A stretch of DNA of 64,000 bases from Microbacterium proteolyticum (GTDB lineage Bacteria > Actinomycetota > Actinomycetes > Actinomycetales > Microbacteriaceae). This document shows positions 1 through 8,661 of the stretch, one piece after another. The stretch lies in contig NZ_JACHXY010000001.1 of the NCBI RefSeq assembly GCF_014192415.1, forward strand, positions 124,001 to 188,000, given 5' to 3'. The number at the start of each line of letters is the position of its first letter. The stretch's first letter is position 1. Made by a program: the position numbers and the translations under genes. The notes beneath the pieces were generated by a model. The model did no database searches. It saw only the letters and a list, made by a program, of their open reading frames with translations, and was not told the origin of the DNA.

Positions 1-2
1 TC

Positions 3-182
3 ATCAACGATTACGCCGTGCTGGTCACCGCCGACGAGCTCACCGCGATCGGCACCCGCATCGACGAGATCATCCGGCCCTACATCCGCGCGATACGGGC
101 TGAGACGCCGGAGGGCGGCGCGGTCGCGTCGGTCTCGATCCGCGGCATCGTGGATCCCCGATTCATCGACGGCGCGACATGA
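3..182 (+). CDS. C-terminal fragment of an unidentified protein (possibly the regulator of the MFS gene)
   Basis: The open frame enters from the left edge and ends in TGA, giving about 59 residues starting INDYAVLVTADELTAIGTRI and ending DPRFIDGAT. The stop overlaps the ATG of the following MFS gene (ATGA), so the two are translationally coupled. The amphipathic helix followed by a short strand resembles the tail of winged-helix (ArsR-like) regulators that often precede MFS exporters, but no DNA-binding domain is inside the window. The regulator assignment is therefore only an inference; the frame itself is clear. Confidence 0.6.
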   Translation: MNDYAVLVTADELTAIGTRIDEIIRPYIRAIRAETPEGGAVASVSIRGIVDPRFIDGAT

Positions 183-1441
183 CGGCCGGGACCTGGCGCT
201 ATCCCGGCGTGGTCCGTCTCGTCTCGGGCGGAGCCGTCGCCGAGACGGCGGACTGGATGCTGCTGGTCGCGCTTCCGCTGTTCGTGCTGGGCGTCACGGG
301 CTCTCCCCTCATCACCTCGATCGTGTTCGTGCTGCAGGCGGTGCTCTCCGTCGCCGCCGCTCCCCTGGCAGGCCTGCTCATCGACCACGCCGACCCCTGG
401 CATCTCATGGGCGGCACGGCCGCCGCGCAGGCCGTCGCGGTGCTGCCCCTGATCTTCGTCGACACCGTCGACGACCTGTGGATCGTCTACCTCGTCGCGA
501 TCGTGCAGTCCGTTCTCGGCGCGATCATCGAGCCGGCCCGCCCGAGCGTGGCCGCTGCCCTCGTACCCCCCGCGCACGTCGCTCCGGTGAATCAGCTGCT
601 CGGCGTCGGATCGGGCCTCGCCCGTCTCGTCGGCGCACCCATCGGCGGCCTGGTGCTCGGGCTCGGTGGCGTGGACGCGCTGGTCGTGGCGACCGTCGCG
701 GCCTATGCCGTGGCATGCGCGGCGCTCTTCACCCGCGCGCCGAAGCGACGGGATGCCGCGACTCCCCCGCCCGCCGACCTCGCGATCCCGCACACGATGG
801 AGAGGGATGCCGCCGGCGCGCCGCCCCGCACCACGTTCTTCGCAGAACTCGGATCGGGTCTGGCCATCGTCGCCGCCGACCGCGTCCTTCGCCGGCTGAT
901 GATGGTGGCGATGCTCATGTCGCTCGCGCAGGGTCTCTTCACGATCCTGTTCGTGCTCTTCGTTCAGCGCTCGCTCGGTGGTGGCGACACCGAGGTGGGC
1001 ATCCTCCGCGGCATCCAGGCCGTGGGGGCGCTGATCGCCGGACTGGGCCTGATGGGCGTGGTCGGACGCGTCGCGCCGTGGCGGCTGGCCGCGGCGTCCA
1101 TCCTCGGATTCGGGGTGCTGACGCTGGCGATCTGGAATCTCCCCGCCCTGACGACGTGGTTTCCGGTGTACGTCGTGCTGTTCGCGTTGGTCGGTGCGCC
1201 GGGGCTGGTCGCGATGACGGCGATGCTCACGATCGTCGACCGCGAGACGCCCGCGAGCCATCGCGGACGGGTGACGAGCCTGCTCTTCGCGGCGCTGACG
1301 GCACTGCAGGCGGTGGGTACTCTGCTCGGGGGGTTCGTGGGGTCGGGGCCGGCGTTCACGGCCTCGCTGCAGGTGCAGGGAGCGCTCTATTTGGCGGCGG
1401 GGCTCCTCGCGCTGACGATGGTGCGTCGAGGATCCCGCTGA
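179..1441 (+). CDS. MFS transporter
   Basis: Product of 420 residues with about 12 hydrophobic segments, in the arrangement of the EntS/MFS_3-type exporters of the major facilitator superfamily. The first half (TM1-6) runs to about residue 190. A basic, proline-rich cytoplasmic loop (about 183-220) separates it from the second half. The protein is predicted to export a small molecule across the cytoplasmic membrane by proton antiport; the substrate cannot be read from sequence. The start ATG overlaps the stop of the upstream fragment, which suggests a regulator-exporter operon. Family assignment is firm, function is not. Confidence 0.9.
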   Translation: MTAGTWRYPGVVRLVSGGAVAETADWMLLVALPLFVLGVTGSPLITSIVFVLQAVLSVAAAPLAGLLIDHADPWHLMGGTAAAQAVAVLPLIFVDTVDDLWIVYLVAIVQSVLGAIIEPARPSVAAALVPPAHVAPVNQLLGVGSGLARLVGAPIGGLVLGLGGVDALVVATVAAYAVACAALFTRAPKRRDAATPPPADLAIPHTMERDAAGAPPRTTFFAELGSGLAIVAADRVLRRLMMVAMLMSLAQGLFTILFVLFVQRSLGGGDTEVGILRGIQAVGALIAGLGLMGVVGRVAPWRLAAASILGFGVLTLAIWNLPALTTWFPVYVVLFALVGAPGLVAMTAMLTIVDRETPASHRGRVTSLLFAALTALQAVGTLLGGFVGSGPAFTASLQVQGALYLAAGLLALTMVRRGSR

Positions 1442-1467
1442 GCCTCGGGAATGTCCGCCCCTCTCTC

Positions 1468-1473
1468 TACGCT
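1468..1473 (+). promoter_or_regulatory. -10 box of the Na+/H+ antiporter gene
   Basis: TACGCT fits TANNNT and lies 32 nt before the antiporter ATG, leaving a short 5' UTR that contains the purine-rich GAAAGGCGG as ribosome-binding site. No convincing -35 is visible. Confidence 0.4.
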
Positions 1474-1505
1474 GGGGTCCAGGGGCACGGCGAAAGGCGG
1501 CACGC

Positions 1506-3263
1506 ATGCAGGGACTCGAGATCACGGTCCTGTTGGGCCTCGCCATGCTCGTGGGCACGGTGCTGGCGCCGCGGCTCAAGATGGCGACGCCCCTCGTGCT
1601 GCTCGTCATCGGCCTCGCCCTCGGGTTCATCCCCGAGCTGCGACAGATCGAGCTCCCGCCCGAGACCGTTCTGCTGCTGTTCCTCCCGGTGATGTTGTTC
1701 CGCGAGGCGTGGACGACGTCGCTGCGTTCGGTGCGCAGGTCCCTTCGCTACATCATCCCGATGAGCACGCTGCTGGTCGTGGCATCCGCCTTCGCCGTCG
1801 CCGGCGTCGCCACCTGGATGGGTGTGCCGTGGGAAGCCGCCCTGGTGCTGGGCGCCGCCGTCGCCCCGCCCGACGCGACCGCGGTCGCCGCCCTCGGTCG
1901 ACTGCTCCCGGCCAAAACCTTCATGAAGCTCAAGGCCGAGAGCCTCACGAACGACGGCACGGCTCTGGTGCTCTACGCCATCGCCGTGGCGCTGCTGCTG
2001 GGCGATCAGATCACGCCGCTGCAGATCACGGGCATGGTGCTGCTGTCCTACCTCGGTGGCGCTGCCGCCGGCATCGCCGTCGCCGTCCTGGCCTTCTTCG
2101 CGCTGCGCCGCATGCAGTCCACCCTCACCATCAACCTCACCCTCGTGCTCGTGCCGTTCGTGGCGTTCCTCGTCGCCGAGATCATCGAGGCGTCGGGGGT
2201 GCTCGCCGTCGTCTTCGCCGGACTCATCGTCGCGTGGGTGTCGCCGCGCATCACGACCGCGATCTCCCGCAGAGCAGCGGATGCCACCTGGCCCTTCGGC
2301 GTGTTCCTGCTCAACGGCGCGCTCTTCGTGCTGATCGGGCTGGAGGTGCAGCTCGTGCTGCACGAGATCTCGCCGTCCGAGATCGGCATCCTGCTCCTCA
2401 TCACGGTGGCGACGTGGATCGTGCTGTTCGTCGTGCGCTACCTCTTCCAGTGGCTGTTCTCCCCGTTCTCGCGCCCACCGGCGGCGTCGTCGCGCTCGCT
2501 CCGACACCGCTCCCGGGTGGTGAGCACCGTCTCCGGCTTCCGCGGGGCCGTGTCGCTCGCGATCGCCCTCTCGGTGCCGACGGTGACGGCCGCCGGCGGT
2601 CCCGTGCCGGGGAGGGATTCCATCGTCTTCGTCACCGCGGGCGTCATCGTGCTCACACTGCTGGTGCAGGGTCCGCTGCTGCCGGTGGTGATCCGATGGG
2701 CCAAACTGCCGAGCGATGACGCGGCCATCGAGGAGTACGAGCTGGCCGAGCGCGCCATCTCGGGCGCCGCGCTGGCCGCCCTCGACGAGCTCGCCGTCGA
2801 GCACGGAGTGAGCGACCGGGTGCGCGATCGCGCGCGCCGCGAGGGATACGAGCGCCTCGAGCTGGCGAATGCGCGGGCCGTCGCCCGCCAGCGCGCGGCC
2901 GAGGAACGCGACCTCGCCGAACTCGACGCGTCGCTCGACGACGACTCGTCGACCACGGGCCCCGTGCCGCCCGACGCCGACGGCGACGCCCGGCGCCGCC
3001 CCACGGGGGCGGACGGCGCCGCGACGACGGGCGGGCTCGAGATGATCGCCGTCAGCGACGACATCGATGTGACGCAGCGCTCCCCCTTGCTGCGGCACGA
3101 CGAGGCGAGAAGACTGCGCCTGGCGGTCCTCGAACGCAAGCGCGAGGTCCTGCTGCGCCTCCGGCGCGAGGGCACGATCGACGACCTCGTCGCTCGGAAG
3201 ATCCTGGCCGGCCTCGACCTGGAGGAGATCAGGGCTCGAGGAGTCGAGAAGTCGAGCGAGTGA
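1506..3263 (+). CDS. Na+/H+ antiporter, CPA1 family
   Basis: 585 residues: an N-terminal membrane domain of about 12 segments (residues 1-400) and a hydrophilic C-terminal tail (about 400-585) rich in Arg/Glu/Asp. The transport core shows the CPA1 hallmarks: an AVAPPDATAV segment near residue 119 with the ion-binding Asp, and ESLTNDGTALVL near residue 144 with the Asn-Asp pair. This matches the bacterial NhaP/Nhe type (TIGR00831 family) that exchanges Na+ or K+ for protons and supports pH and salt homeostasis. The charged tail is probably regulatory. The gene is monocistronic, with its own -10 box upstream and convergent genes downstream. Confidence 0.92.
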   Translation: MQGLEITVLLGLAMLVGTVLAPRLKMATPLVLLVIGLALGFIPELRQIELPPETVLLLFLPVMLFREAWTTSLRSVRRSLRYIIPMSTLLVVASAFAVAGVATWMGVPWEAALVLGAAVAPPDATAVAALGRLLPAKTFMKLKAESLTNDGTALVLYAIAVALLLGDQITPLQITGMVLLSYLGGAAAGIAVAVLAFFALRRMQSTLTINLTLVLVPFVAFLVAEIIEASGVLAVVFAGLIVAWVSPRITTAISRRAADATWPFGVFLLNGALFVLIGLEVQLVLHEISPSEIGILLLITVATWIVLFVVRYLFQWLFSPFSRPPAASSRSLRHRSRVVSTVSGFRGAVSLAIALSVPTVTAAGGPVPGRDSIVFVTAGVIVLTLLVQGPLLPVVIRWAKLPSDDAAIEEYELAERAISGAALAALDELAVEHGVSDRVRDRARREGYERLELANARAVARQRAAEERDLAELDASLDDDSSTTGPVPPDADGDARRRPTGADGAATTGGLEMIAVSDDIDVTQRSPLLRHDEARRLRLAVLERKREVLLRLRREGTIDDLVARKILAGLDLEEIRARGVEKSSE

Positions 3264-3350
3264 CCGCATCTCACGGCGCGAGCGGGTCCGGCCGAGATCC
3301 GTCCCGCTCTCGAAGAGTATGAGCAGGCGCGTCGCCCCCTCATCGACGAC

Positions 3351-4016
3351 TCACTGCCCCGGTACGAGCAACCCGCTCTCGTAGGCGGCGATCACGAGCT
3401 GCGCACGGTCGTGGGCGCCGAGTTTGAGCATGATGTTCTTGACGTGCGTCTTGGCCGTGTGGGGCGAGATGAACAGGGATGCCGCGACCTCATCGTTCGA
3501 CCGGCCGCGTCCGACGTGTCGCAGCACCTCGCGTTCTCGGTCGGTCAGCATCGTCAACGACGGCGCGTCACCCGACGTGGGAGAGCTGCGCCGCACGTAC
3601 TTCTCGATCACGCCGCGCGTCGCCGCGGGTGACAGCAGCGCGCCCCCCTCGTCGACGGTGAGCACCGCGCGCACGATCTCGTCGGGTTCGGCACCTTTGC
3701 CGATGAAGCCGCTGGCGCCCGCGCGGAGGGCCGCGACGACGTATTCGTCCTCCTCGAACGTCGTGAGGATCAGCACGCGGGTGTTCGTGAGAGCGGGGTC
3801 GGCGCAGATGCGTCGAGTGGCCTCGATCCCGTCCATGCCCGGCATCCGGATGTCGCACACGACGACGTCGGGGCGGAGGCGCGTGGCGAGCGCGACCGCC
3901 TGGTCGCCGTCGGCGGCGTCGCCGACCACCTCGATCCCGTCGGCTTCCAGCAGGTCGCGCACCGCCGCGCGGATGAGCGCCTGATCGTCGACGATGAGGA
4001 CACGGGTCGGGCTCAC
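3351..4016 (-). CDS. Two-component response regulator, NarL/LuxR family
   Basis: 221 residues from a GTG start that overlaps the stop of the upstream kinase gene (GTGA). The receiver domain (about 5-120) has the acidic pair D10/D11, the phospho-acceptor D55 in CDIRMPGMDG and the conserved Lys in GFIGKG. The LuxR-type helix-turn-helix is at the C-terminus (LTDREREVLRHV... SPHTAKTHVKNIM). Phosphorylated by the adjacent kinase, it most likely controls the divergent ABC transporter and its own operon, as in many actinobacterial kinase-regulator-ABC loci. The frame remains open further upstream, but that part lies inside the kinase gene and is not the gene start. Confidence 0.93.
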   Translation of the reverse strand: MSPTRVLIVDDQALIRAAVRDLLEADGIEVVGDAADGDQAVALATRLRPDVVVCDIRMPGMDGIEATRRICADPALTNTRVLILTTFEEDEYVVAALRAGASGFIGKGAEPDEIVRAVLTVDEGGALLSPAATRGVIEKYVRRSSPTSGDAPSLTMLTDREREVLRHVGRGRSNDEVAASLFISPHTAKTHVKNIMLKLGAHDRAQLVIAAYESGLLVPGQ

Positions 4017-5218
4017 GGGGCGCCTCCGGCCCGGGATGCCGATCGTGCAGCGTGCACCGGCAGACGCGCGGCGAGGCGGTAGCCGCCGGGGGCGGGGCCC
4101 GCGTCGAGGCGACCACCCGCGGATTCGACGCGCTCGCGCAGGCCGATCAACCCGAAACCCGAGGGCGAGGGTACGGCTCCGGACGCCGTGCGGTCGAGCG
4201 GGTTCGTCACGACGATCTCGAGATCGTCGCCGTCGCGGCGCAGCAGCACGTGCACACGCCGGGCGGTGCCGTGCTTGAGGGCGTTGGTGAGACCCTCCTG
4301 CACGACCCGGTACGCGACGATGTCGACGCCGAGGGGCAGCGCGTCGACGGGGTCGCGGTCGTCGCGCACGACCACCTCCCACCCGGCCACGCGCACCGAC
4401 TCCACGACGTCTGCGAGCCGAGCGAGTCCGGGCTGGTCGCGACCGTCGACATCATCGGGGGTGCGCAGCACGGCGAGCATCGACCCGATCTCGGCGAGAA
4501 CGTCGCGGGAGGCGGTGCGGATGGTCGAGAGGGCCTCGCGCGCCTTGTCCGGGCGCGTCTCGAGCGCGGAGCTCGCCACGCCGGCGTTGAGGCTGATGAC
4601 CGAGATCTGGTGGGCGACGGCGTCGTGCAGGTCACGGGCGATACGCAGGCGTTCCTCGCTCACACGACGCCGGGCTTCCGCGTCTCGCGTCTGCTCGGCC
4701 CGCCGGGCGCGCTCGAGCACGGCCGCGACGTACGCGCGGCGGGAGCGGGCGGCGTCTCCCAGCGCTCCGGCCAGGGCGACGGCCAGCCCGACCTGGAGGA
4801 ACCGGGTGTCCAGCCCCGTCGTCAGGGTCACCACGATGCTGGCGCCCACGAGCCCCGTGACCGCGGCGATCGCGACGGGCGCGGCCTCTCGGCGTCCGAC
4901 GCGGTCGGCCATCGAGTACGCCGCGATCACCACCGCCAGCGCTGCTCCGGGGCCGAGGGTGCCGAGGGCGAGGGCTGCGACGTACAGCGCGATGCAGACC
5001 ACGAGCGTCACGCGCGGCCACCGGCGACGCAGCGGCAACACGAGCGCCGGTACGACGACGAGCGTGTGAACGAGCGGGCTCCCCGGGCGCAGCTCCGGAA
5101 AGGGCACCGGAGCGAACGACGGCACGATCACGAGCACCGCGATGACCACGTCGACCAGCCAGGCTCGCCCCGGCGGGACCAGGCGCGGCGGGGTATCCGT
5201 GGCCGGGTCGGGTCGCAT
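4013..5218 (-). CDS. Two-component sensor histidine kinase, HisKA_3 type
   Basis: 401 residues. Four to six hydrophobic segments in residues 20-140 anchor a short-loop membrane sensor, followed by a linker helix. The HisKA_3 dimerisation domain carries the phosphorylatable His198 in RIARDLHDAVAHQ, and the C-terminal HATPase_c domain has the N box QEGLTNALKHG and a G box SGFGLIGLRERV. The chosen ATG is preceded by GGGAGG and, seven bases further, CAGACT, a near-consensus -10. Lack of a large extracellular domain suggests sensing of a membrane event. It is co-transcribed with the response regulator and divergent from the ABC transporter. Confidence 0.92.
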   Translation of the reverse strand: MRPDPATDTPPRLVPPGRAWLVDVVIAVLVIVPSFAPVPFPELRPGSPLVHTLVVVPALVLPLRRRWPRVTLVVCIALYVAALALGTLGPGAALAVVIAAYSMADRVGRREAAPVAIAAVTGLVGASIVVTLTTGLDTRFLQVGLAVALAGALGDAARSRRAYVAAVLERARRAEQTRDAEARRRVSEERLRIARDLHDAVAHQISVISLNAGVASSALETRPDKAREALSTIRTASRDVLAEIGSMLAVLRTPDDVDGRDQPGLARLADVVESVRVAGWEVVVRDDRDPVDALPLGVDIVAYRVVQEGLTNALKHGTARRVHVLLRRDGDDLEIVVTNPLDRTASGAVPSPSGFGLIGLRERVESAGGRLDAGPAPGGYRLAARLPVHAARSASRAGGAP

Positions 5219-5251
5219 CCTCCCAGTCTGGACCGCCCTCGCGCCGCGGGC

Positions 5252-5290
5252 ATCACCCCCACGGGGCATCCGCGAGATACCCCCGCGGGG
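5252..5290. promoter_or_regulatory. Pair of GC-rich dyad motifs between the divergent kinase and ABC genes
   Basis: Two near-identical 15-bp copies, ATCACCCCCACGGGG (5252-5266) and GATACCCCCGCGGGG (5276-5290), start 24 bp apart in the divergent promoter region. Each contains a C5-G4 dyad. Repeated sites at about two helical turns suit binding of a dimeric NarL-type regulator, most simply the response regulator encoded next door. Confidence 0.4.
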
Positions 5291-5351
5291 GGGAGGACGC
5301 CACCCCGTCGGAGCGATGCGGCGCACCGGCCTCGCGAGCGAGGGTGAGGTC

Positions 5352-6059
5352 ATGGCATCCGAACCTCCTCCCCCACTCCTGTCCGTCACCGATCTGCACA
5401 AGTCCTACGGCCGGGGTTCCGCGCGTTTCGACGCGCTGCGCGGCGTCAGCCTCGACATCCGCCGCGGCGAGAGCATCGCCATCGTCGGCAAGAGCGGCTC
5501 GGGCAAATCCACCCTCATGCACCTTCTCGCGCTCATGGATGCCCCCTCGAGCGGCACGGTGCGTCTGGAGGGGACGGATGCCGCGACCCTGCGCGGACGC
5601 CACCTGAACCGCACGCGCAACAAGACGTTCGGCTTCGTCTTCCAGCAGTTCTTCCTCACCCCGAGTGCCTCGGTGCTGGAGAACGTCGTGCTGCCGTTGA
5701 AGATCGCCGGCGTGGGGCCCGGCGAGCGTCGCCGCCGCGGACTCGCGGCGCTGACGGAACTCGACATGCAGGACAAGGCCAGGAACAAGGCGACGGCCCT
5801 CTCGGGCGGCCAGAAGCAACGCGCCGTGATCGCTCGTGCGCTCGTCAACGACCCGCGAGTGATCTTCGCCGACGAGCCCACGGGCAACCTCGACTCCGCG
5901 ACCGGCGCGGTCGTGGAGGACATCCTGTTCCGCCTGAACAGGGAGCACGGCATCACCCTCATCGTGGTGACCCACGATGAGGACCTCGCCGCCCGGTGCG
6001 ACCGCCGGGTGCTCATCCGCGATGGCGTCATCGTCGCCGAAGAGCGGAGAGCCGCATGA
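5352..6059 (+). CDS. ABC transporter ATP-binding protein (MacB/LolD type)
   Basis: 235 residues beginning MASEPPPPLLSVTDLHKSYG. All ABC motifs are intact: Walker A GKSGSGKS (around residue 45), Q-loop in GFVFQQFF, signature LSGGQKQR, Walker B VIFADEPT, and H-loop VTHDED. It groups with the MacB/LolD/FtsE subfamily that energises FtsX-like permeases. The stop overlaps the ATG of the permease gene (ATGA), so the two form one transporter. In-frame starts further upstream would lengthen the N-terminus, but they lie in the intergenic control region; the chosen ATG follows a GAGGGTGAGG purine tract. Confidence 0.93.
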   Translation: MASEPPPPLLSVTDLHKSYGRGSARFDALRGVSLDIRRGESIAIVGKSGSGKSTLMHLLALMDAPSSGTVRLEGTDAATLRGRHLNRTRNKTFGFVFQQFFLTPSASVLENVVLPLKIAGVGPGERRRRGLAALTELDMQDKARNKATALSGGQKQRAVIARALVNDPRVIFADEPTGNLDSATGAVVEDILFRLNREHGITLIVVTHDEDLAARCDRRVLIRDGVIVAEERRAA

Positions 6060-7360
6060 AGACCACCGATCTGGTCGCCACCGCGGCCGCGAACACGTTC
6101 CGCTCCAAGACCCGTACGATCCTCACGGTGCTGGCCATCTTCGTGGGCGCCTTCACCCTCACCCTGACCAACGGCCTCGGCACGGGGATCAACCGGTTCA
6201 TCGACGATACGGTGTCGTCGATCGGCTCGGCGGACGTCCTCACCGTGACCAAGACCGACACCGGCGCTGCGGCGTCCGGCGAGCCGCAGAAGTACGATCC
6301 CGAGGCCGTGTCGTCGGCGAACACGAATCCCGGCCGACCGGGTGCGACCGCGACCGTGTCGGCGCTGACCGATGCCGATCTGCGCGAGATCGCGACGCTG
6401 CCCGGAATCGAGTCGGTGACCCCCACCAAAGCGGTGAGCATCGATTACGTTCAGGTCGACGGCGGGGAGCGCTACGTCGCGAGTGCCGGATCGCTCATCG
6501 GTGGACAGACCCCGCAGCTGACAGCCGGAGAGGCGCCCGACGCCTCCACCGACGCGCTGCAGACCGCGATCCCCGAGTCGCTCGTGACACCACTCGGCTT
6601 CGCCGACGCGGCCGACGCCGTCGGAGCCACCCTCACGGTCGCCGTCTCCGACCCGGTGCGCACGCCGCACCTCGTCGATGCCACGATCACCGGCGTGACC
6701 GAGGGCGCCTTCGCTTCCGCCACCTCGCTGACCACCAACCCCGCGCTGGAGGACGCGCTCTTCACCGCGCAGAACACCGGCGTCCCGGCCGACGAGCTCG
6801 ACCGCTACGCCAGCGCGAACGCGTTCCTGGCGTCACCGGCGACCACTCAGCAGGTCGACGACGTGAAGGCGGCCCTGACGGATGCGGGATACTCCGGCCA
6901 GAGCGTTTCGGATCAGCTGGGCACCTTCAAGGCGGTGATCGACGGCATCGTCCTCGTGCTGAACGCCTTCGCGGTCATCGCGCTGCTGGCGGCGAGCTTC
7001 GGCATCGTCAACACGTTGCTCATGTCGGTGCAGGAGCGCACGCGCGAGATCGGCCTGATGAAGGCGATGGGCATGGGCAGCGGTCGCGTGTTCTCGCTGT
7101 TCAGCCTCGAGGCGGTGATGCTCGGACTGCTGGGAAGCGTCATCGGCGCGGTCGTTGCGATCGGCGTCGGCACGGCCGTCAGCGCGCAACTCGGGCAGAC
7201 GCTCTTCAGCGACCTGCCGGGCCTGCAGCTCATCGCCTTCGATCCGGTGTCGATCCTGACGACGACCGTGGCGATCATGGCCATCGCGTTCCTGGCGGGC
7301 AGCCTCCCCGCCGTCCGAGCGGCCCGGGCCGACCCGGTGGAGTCGCTGCGGTACGAATGA
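6056..7360 (+). CDS. ABC transporter permease, FtsX/MacB family
   Basis: 434 residues: one N-terminal membrane segment (about 20-40), an extracellular MacB_PCD domain of about 220 residues, then three membrane segments in the C-terminal FtsX domain (about 300-430) with the LMKAMGMGSGRVF cytoplasmic helix. This is the architecture of mechanotransmission permeases that move lipids, peptides or antibiotics outward without classic import. It is paired with the preceding ATPase by a 4-nt overlap and probably regulated by the divergent two-component system, as in bacitracin/antibiotic-responsive loci. The substrate is unknown. Confidence 0.92.
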   Translation: MKTTDLVATAAANTFRSKTRTILTVLAIFVGAFTLTLTNGLGTGINRFIDDTVSSIGSADVLTVTKTDTGAAASGEPQKYDPEAVSSANTNPGRPGATATVSALTDADLREIATLPGIESVTPTKAVSIDYVQVDGGERYVASAGSLIGGQTPQLTAGEAPDASTDALQTAIPESLVTPLGFADAADAVGATLTVAVSDPVRTPHLVDATITGVTEGAFASATSLTTNPALEDALFTAQNTGVPADELDRYASANAFLASPATTQQVDDVKAALTDAGYSGQSVSDQLGTFKAVIDGIVLVLNAFAVIALLAASFGIVNTLLMSVQERTREIGLMKAMGMGSGRVFSLFSLEAVMLGLLGSVIGAVVAIGVGTAVSAQLGQTLFSDLPGLQLIAFDPVSILTTTVAIMAIAFLAGSLPAVRAARADPVESLRYE

Positions 7361-7367
7361 CCGCGGC

Positions 7368-7397
7368 ACGGGCCCGGAGTCACGACCCCGGGCCCGT
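7368..7397 (+). terminator. Hairpin terminator after the ABC permease
   Basis: Ten-base-pair stem ACGGGCCCGG / CCGGGCCCGT with a 10-nt loop, seven bases after the permease stop. There is no U-tract, as is common in high-GC actinobacteria. Confidence 0.6.
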
Positions 7398-7492
7398 TCG
7401 CCCGTGGTCCGACTCCGTGCGGAGCGGCGCCGCGGTGCGGACGTCCCGCCGCACGCGAACTCGGGGCCGCGTCACCGGGCGCCGGTCCGCGC

Positions 7493-8314
7493 TCAGACGC
7501 GCGAGTGCTCCGACGCCCGCCGCACCTGATCCGCGGTCGGCGTCACGCCGGTGTAGCGCGCAAACTGACCCGCGGCCTGCAGGGCGATCACCTCGGCGCC
7601 GGTGATGACGCCGGTGCCCGCAACGCGGGCGGCACGGATGAGAGGCGTCTCGGCCGGGAACGCCACGACGTCGAACACGGTGTCGGCCGCGTCGATGTGC
7701 TCCGGCGAGAAGGCCAGGGTGTCGGCATCCGGCCCGTCCATGCCGAGCGGGGTGACGTTGACGATGATCGCGGCGCCGGGTGCCGGATCGTCGGCCACCC
7801 ATCGAGCCCCGTACGCCGCGGCGAGCGCGGGCCCGGCCTCGGCGTTTCGGGCCAGGACCGTGATGTCGGTGAAGCCGGCGCCGTGGAACGCGGCCACGAC
7901 AGCCTTGGCCATGCCGCCCGATCCGCGCACGAGGACGGATGCCGCCGGGTCGAGCCGGTGGCTCTCGATCAGGCTCGCGATGGCCTCGTAGTCGGTGTTC
8001 GACGCGGTGAGCACTCCGCCGTCGTTCACGATCGTGTTGATGGAGCCGATGGCCGCGGCCGAGGCCTCGATGTCATCGACGAGGGGGATCACGGCCTCTT
8101 TGAACGGCATCGACACCGAGCAGCCCCGGATGCCGAGGGCCCGCACTCCCCCGATCGCCGCCGCGATGTCGGTGGTGGTGAACGCCTTGTAGACGAAGTC
8201 GATGCCGAGCTCCGCGTAGAGGAAGTTATGGAAACGCGTGCCGATGTTCGACGGGCGGCCCGACAGCGAGATGCAGAGGGTGGTGTCTTTGCTGAGCTCG
8301 GGCATGGGTCTCAT
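7493..8314 (-). CDS. Shikimate dehydrogenase-like oxidoreductase (AroE family)
   Basis: 273 residues. The N-terminal substrate domain has SLSGRPSNIGTRFHNF and GCSVSMPFKEAV, where the Lys equals the catalytic Lys of AroE; ASNTDYEA supplies the conserved Asn-Thr-Asp. The Rossmann domain has VRGSGGMAKAVVAAF. The CISLSGRPSNIGTRFHN beginning differs from typical AroE (GxPixHSxSP) and resembles the shikimate-dehydrogenase-like SdhL/HI0607 subgroup, whose in vivo substrate is uncertain. It should not be assumed to be the main aroE. An in-frame ATG nine bases downstream is an alternative start. Confidence 0.85.
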   Translation of the reverse strand: MRPMPELSKDTTLCISLSGRPSNIGTRFHNFLYAELGIDFVYKAFTTTDIAAAIGGVRALGIRGCSVSMPFKEAVIPLVDDIEASAAAIGSINTIVNDGGVLTASNTDYEAIASLIESHRLDPAASVLVRGSGGMAKAVVAAFHGAGFTDITVLARNAEAGPALAAAYGARWVADDPAPGAAIIVNVTPLGMDGPDADTLAFSPEHIDAADTVFDVVAFPAETPLIRAARVAGTGVITGAEVIALQAAGQFARYTGVTPTADQVRRASEHSRV

Positions 8315-8487
8315 CTCGTCGCGCGGGCGGATCTCTCATGCTACGGCGGGTCCGAGGGCGAACGGGATGCCGCGGGCGCGATGCCGGCGTCGAGGACGGC
8401 ACCCGCCCGTGCTCACGCATGTTCCCACACGGGTCTCCCCGGCACGACGAAGGGCCGGAGCCTCTCGGCGTCCGACCCTATCGTGGT

Positions 8488-8506
8488 GAACCTCGCACGG
8501 AGGTTC
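8488..8506 (-). terminator. Short hairpin downstream of the 35-codon ORF
   Basis: Perfect 7-bp stem GAACCTC / GAGGTTC with a 5-nt loop, starting seven bases after the stop codon of the small minus-strand frame. It may end that transcript. Confidence 0.35.
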
Positions 8507-8513
8507 GGGGCGA

Positions 8514-8621
8514 TTACGCTCCCCCGTTGATCACCGAAAGGTACGACCCGAAGGGACGCTCGGTCTCGATGGCGGCGAAATCGTCGGCGATGCCCTCGTG
8601 GGGCGCATTCTCGTTCTGCAT
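8514..8621 (-). CDS. Small hypothetical protein, 35 residues
   Basis: An ATG-to-TAA frame encoding MQNENAPHEGIADDF... ending YLSVINGGA. Five of its codons end in A or T, so third positions are about 85% G/C, in line with true genes here, and the composition (acidic, not Arg/Pro-rich) is unlike the shadow frames of this genome. A hairpin follows the stop. There is no clear Shine-Dalgarno; GACACT lies six bases before the ATG. It fills most of the 8315-8683 stretch, which otherwise holds no recognisable gene. Function is unknown. Confidence 0.42.
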   Translation of the reverse strand: MQNENAPHEGIADDFAAIETERPFGSYLSVINGGA

Positions 8622-8661
8622 TCCCCGAGTGTCCCGCAGGGATCGTGGGAGGGCAGGGCTC

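Noticed and set aside
80..1630. Long minus-strand reading frame opposite the MFS gene, and many similar frames full of Arg, Pro and Gly
   Set aside because: They are shadows of GC-rich genes in other frames: composition is extreme, they lack ribosome-binding sites and have no recognisable domain, while the opposite strand encodes a clear protein.
4016..4382. Longer N-terminus for the NarL regulator (open frame to 4382)
   Set aside because: The extra part is Arg/Pro-rich and lies wholly inside the sensor-kinase gene; the receiver domain begins right after the GTG at 4016.
7493..8314. Calling this gene aroE of the main shikimate pathway
   Set aside because: The substrate motif CISLSGRPSNIGTRFHN differs from the canonical AroE motif; it fits the shikimate-dehydrogenase-like subgroup instead.
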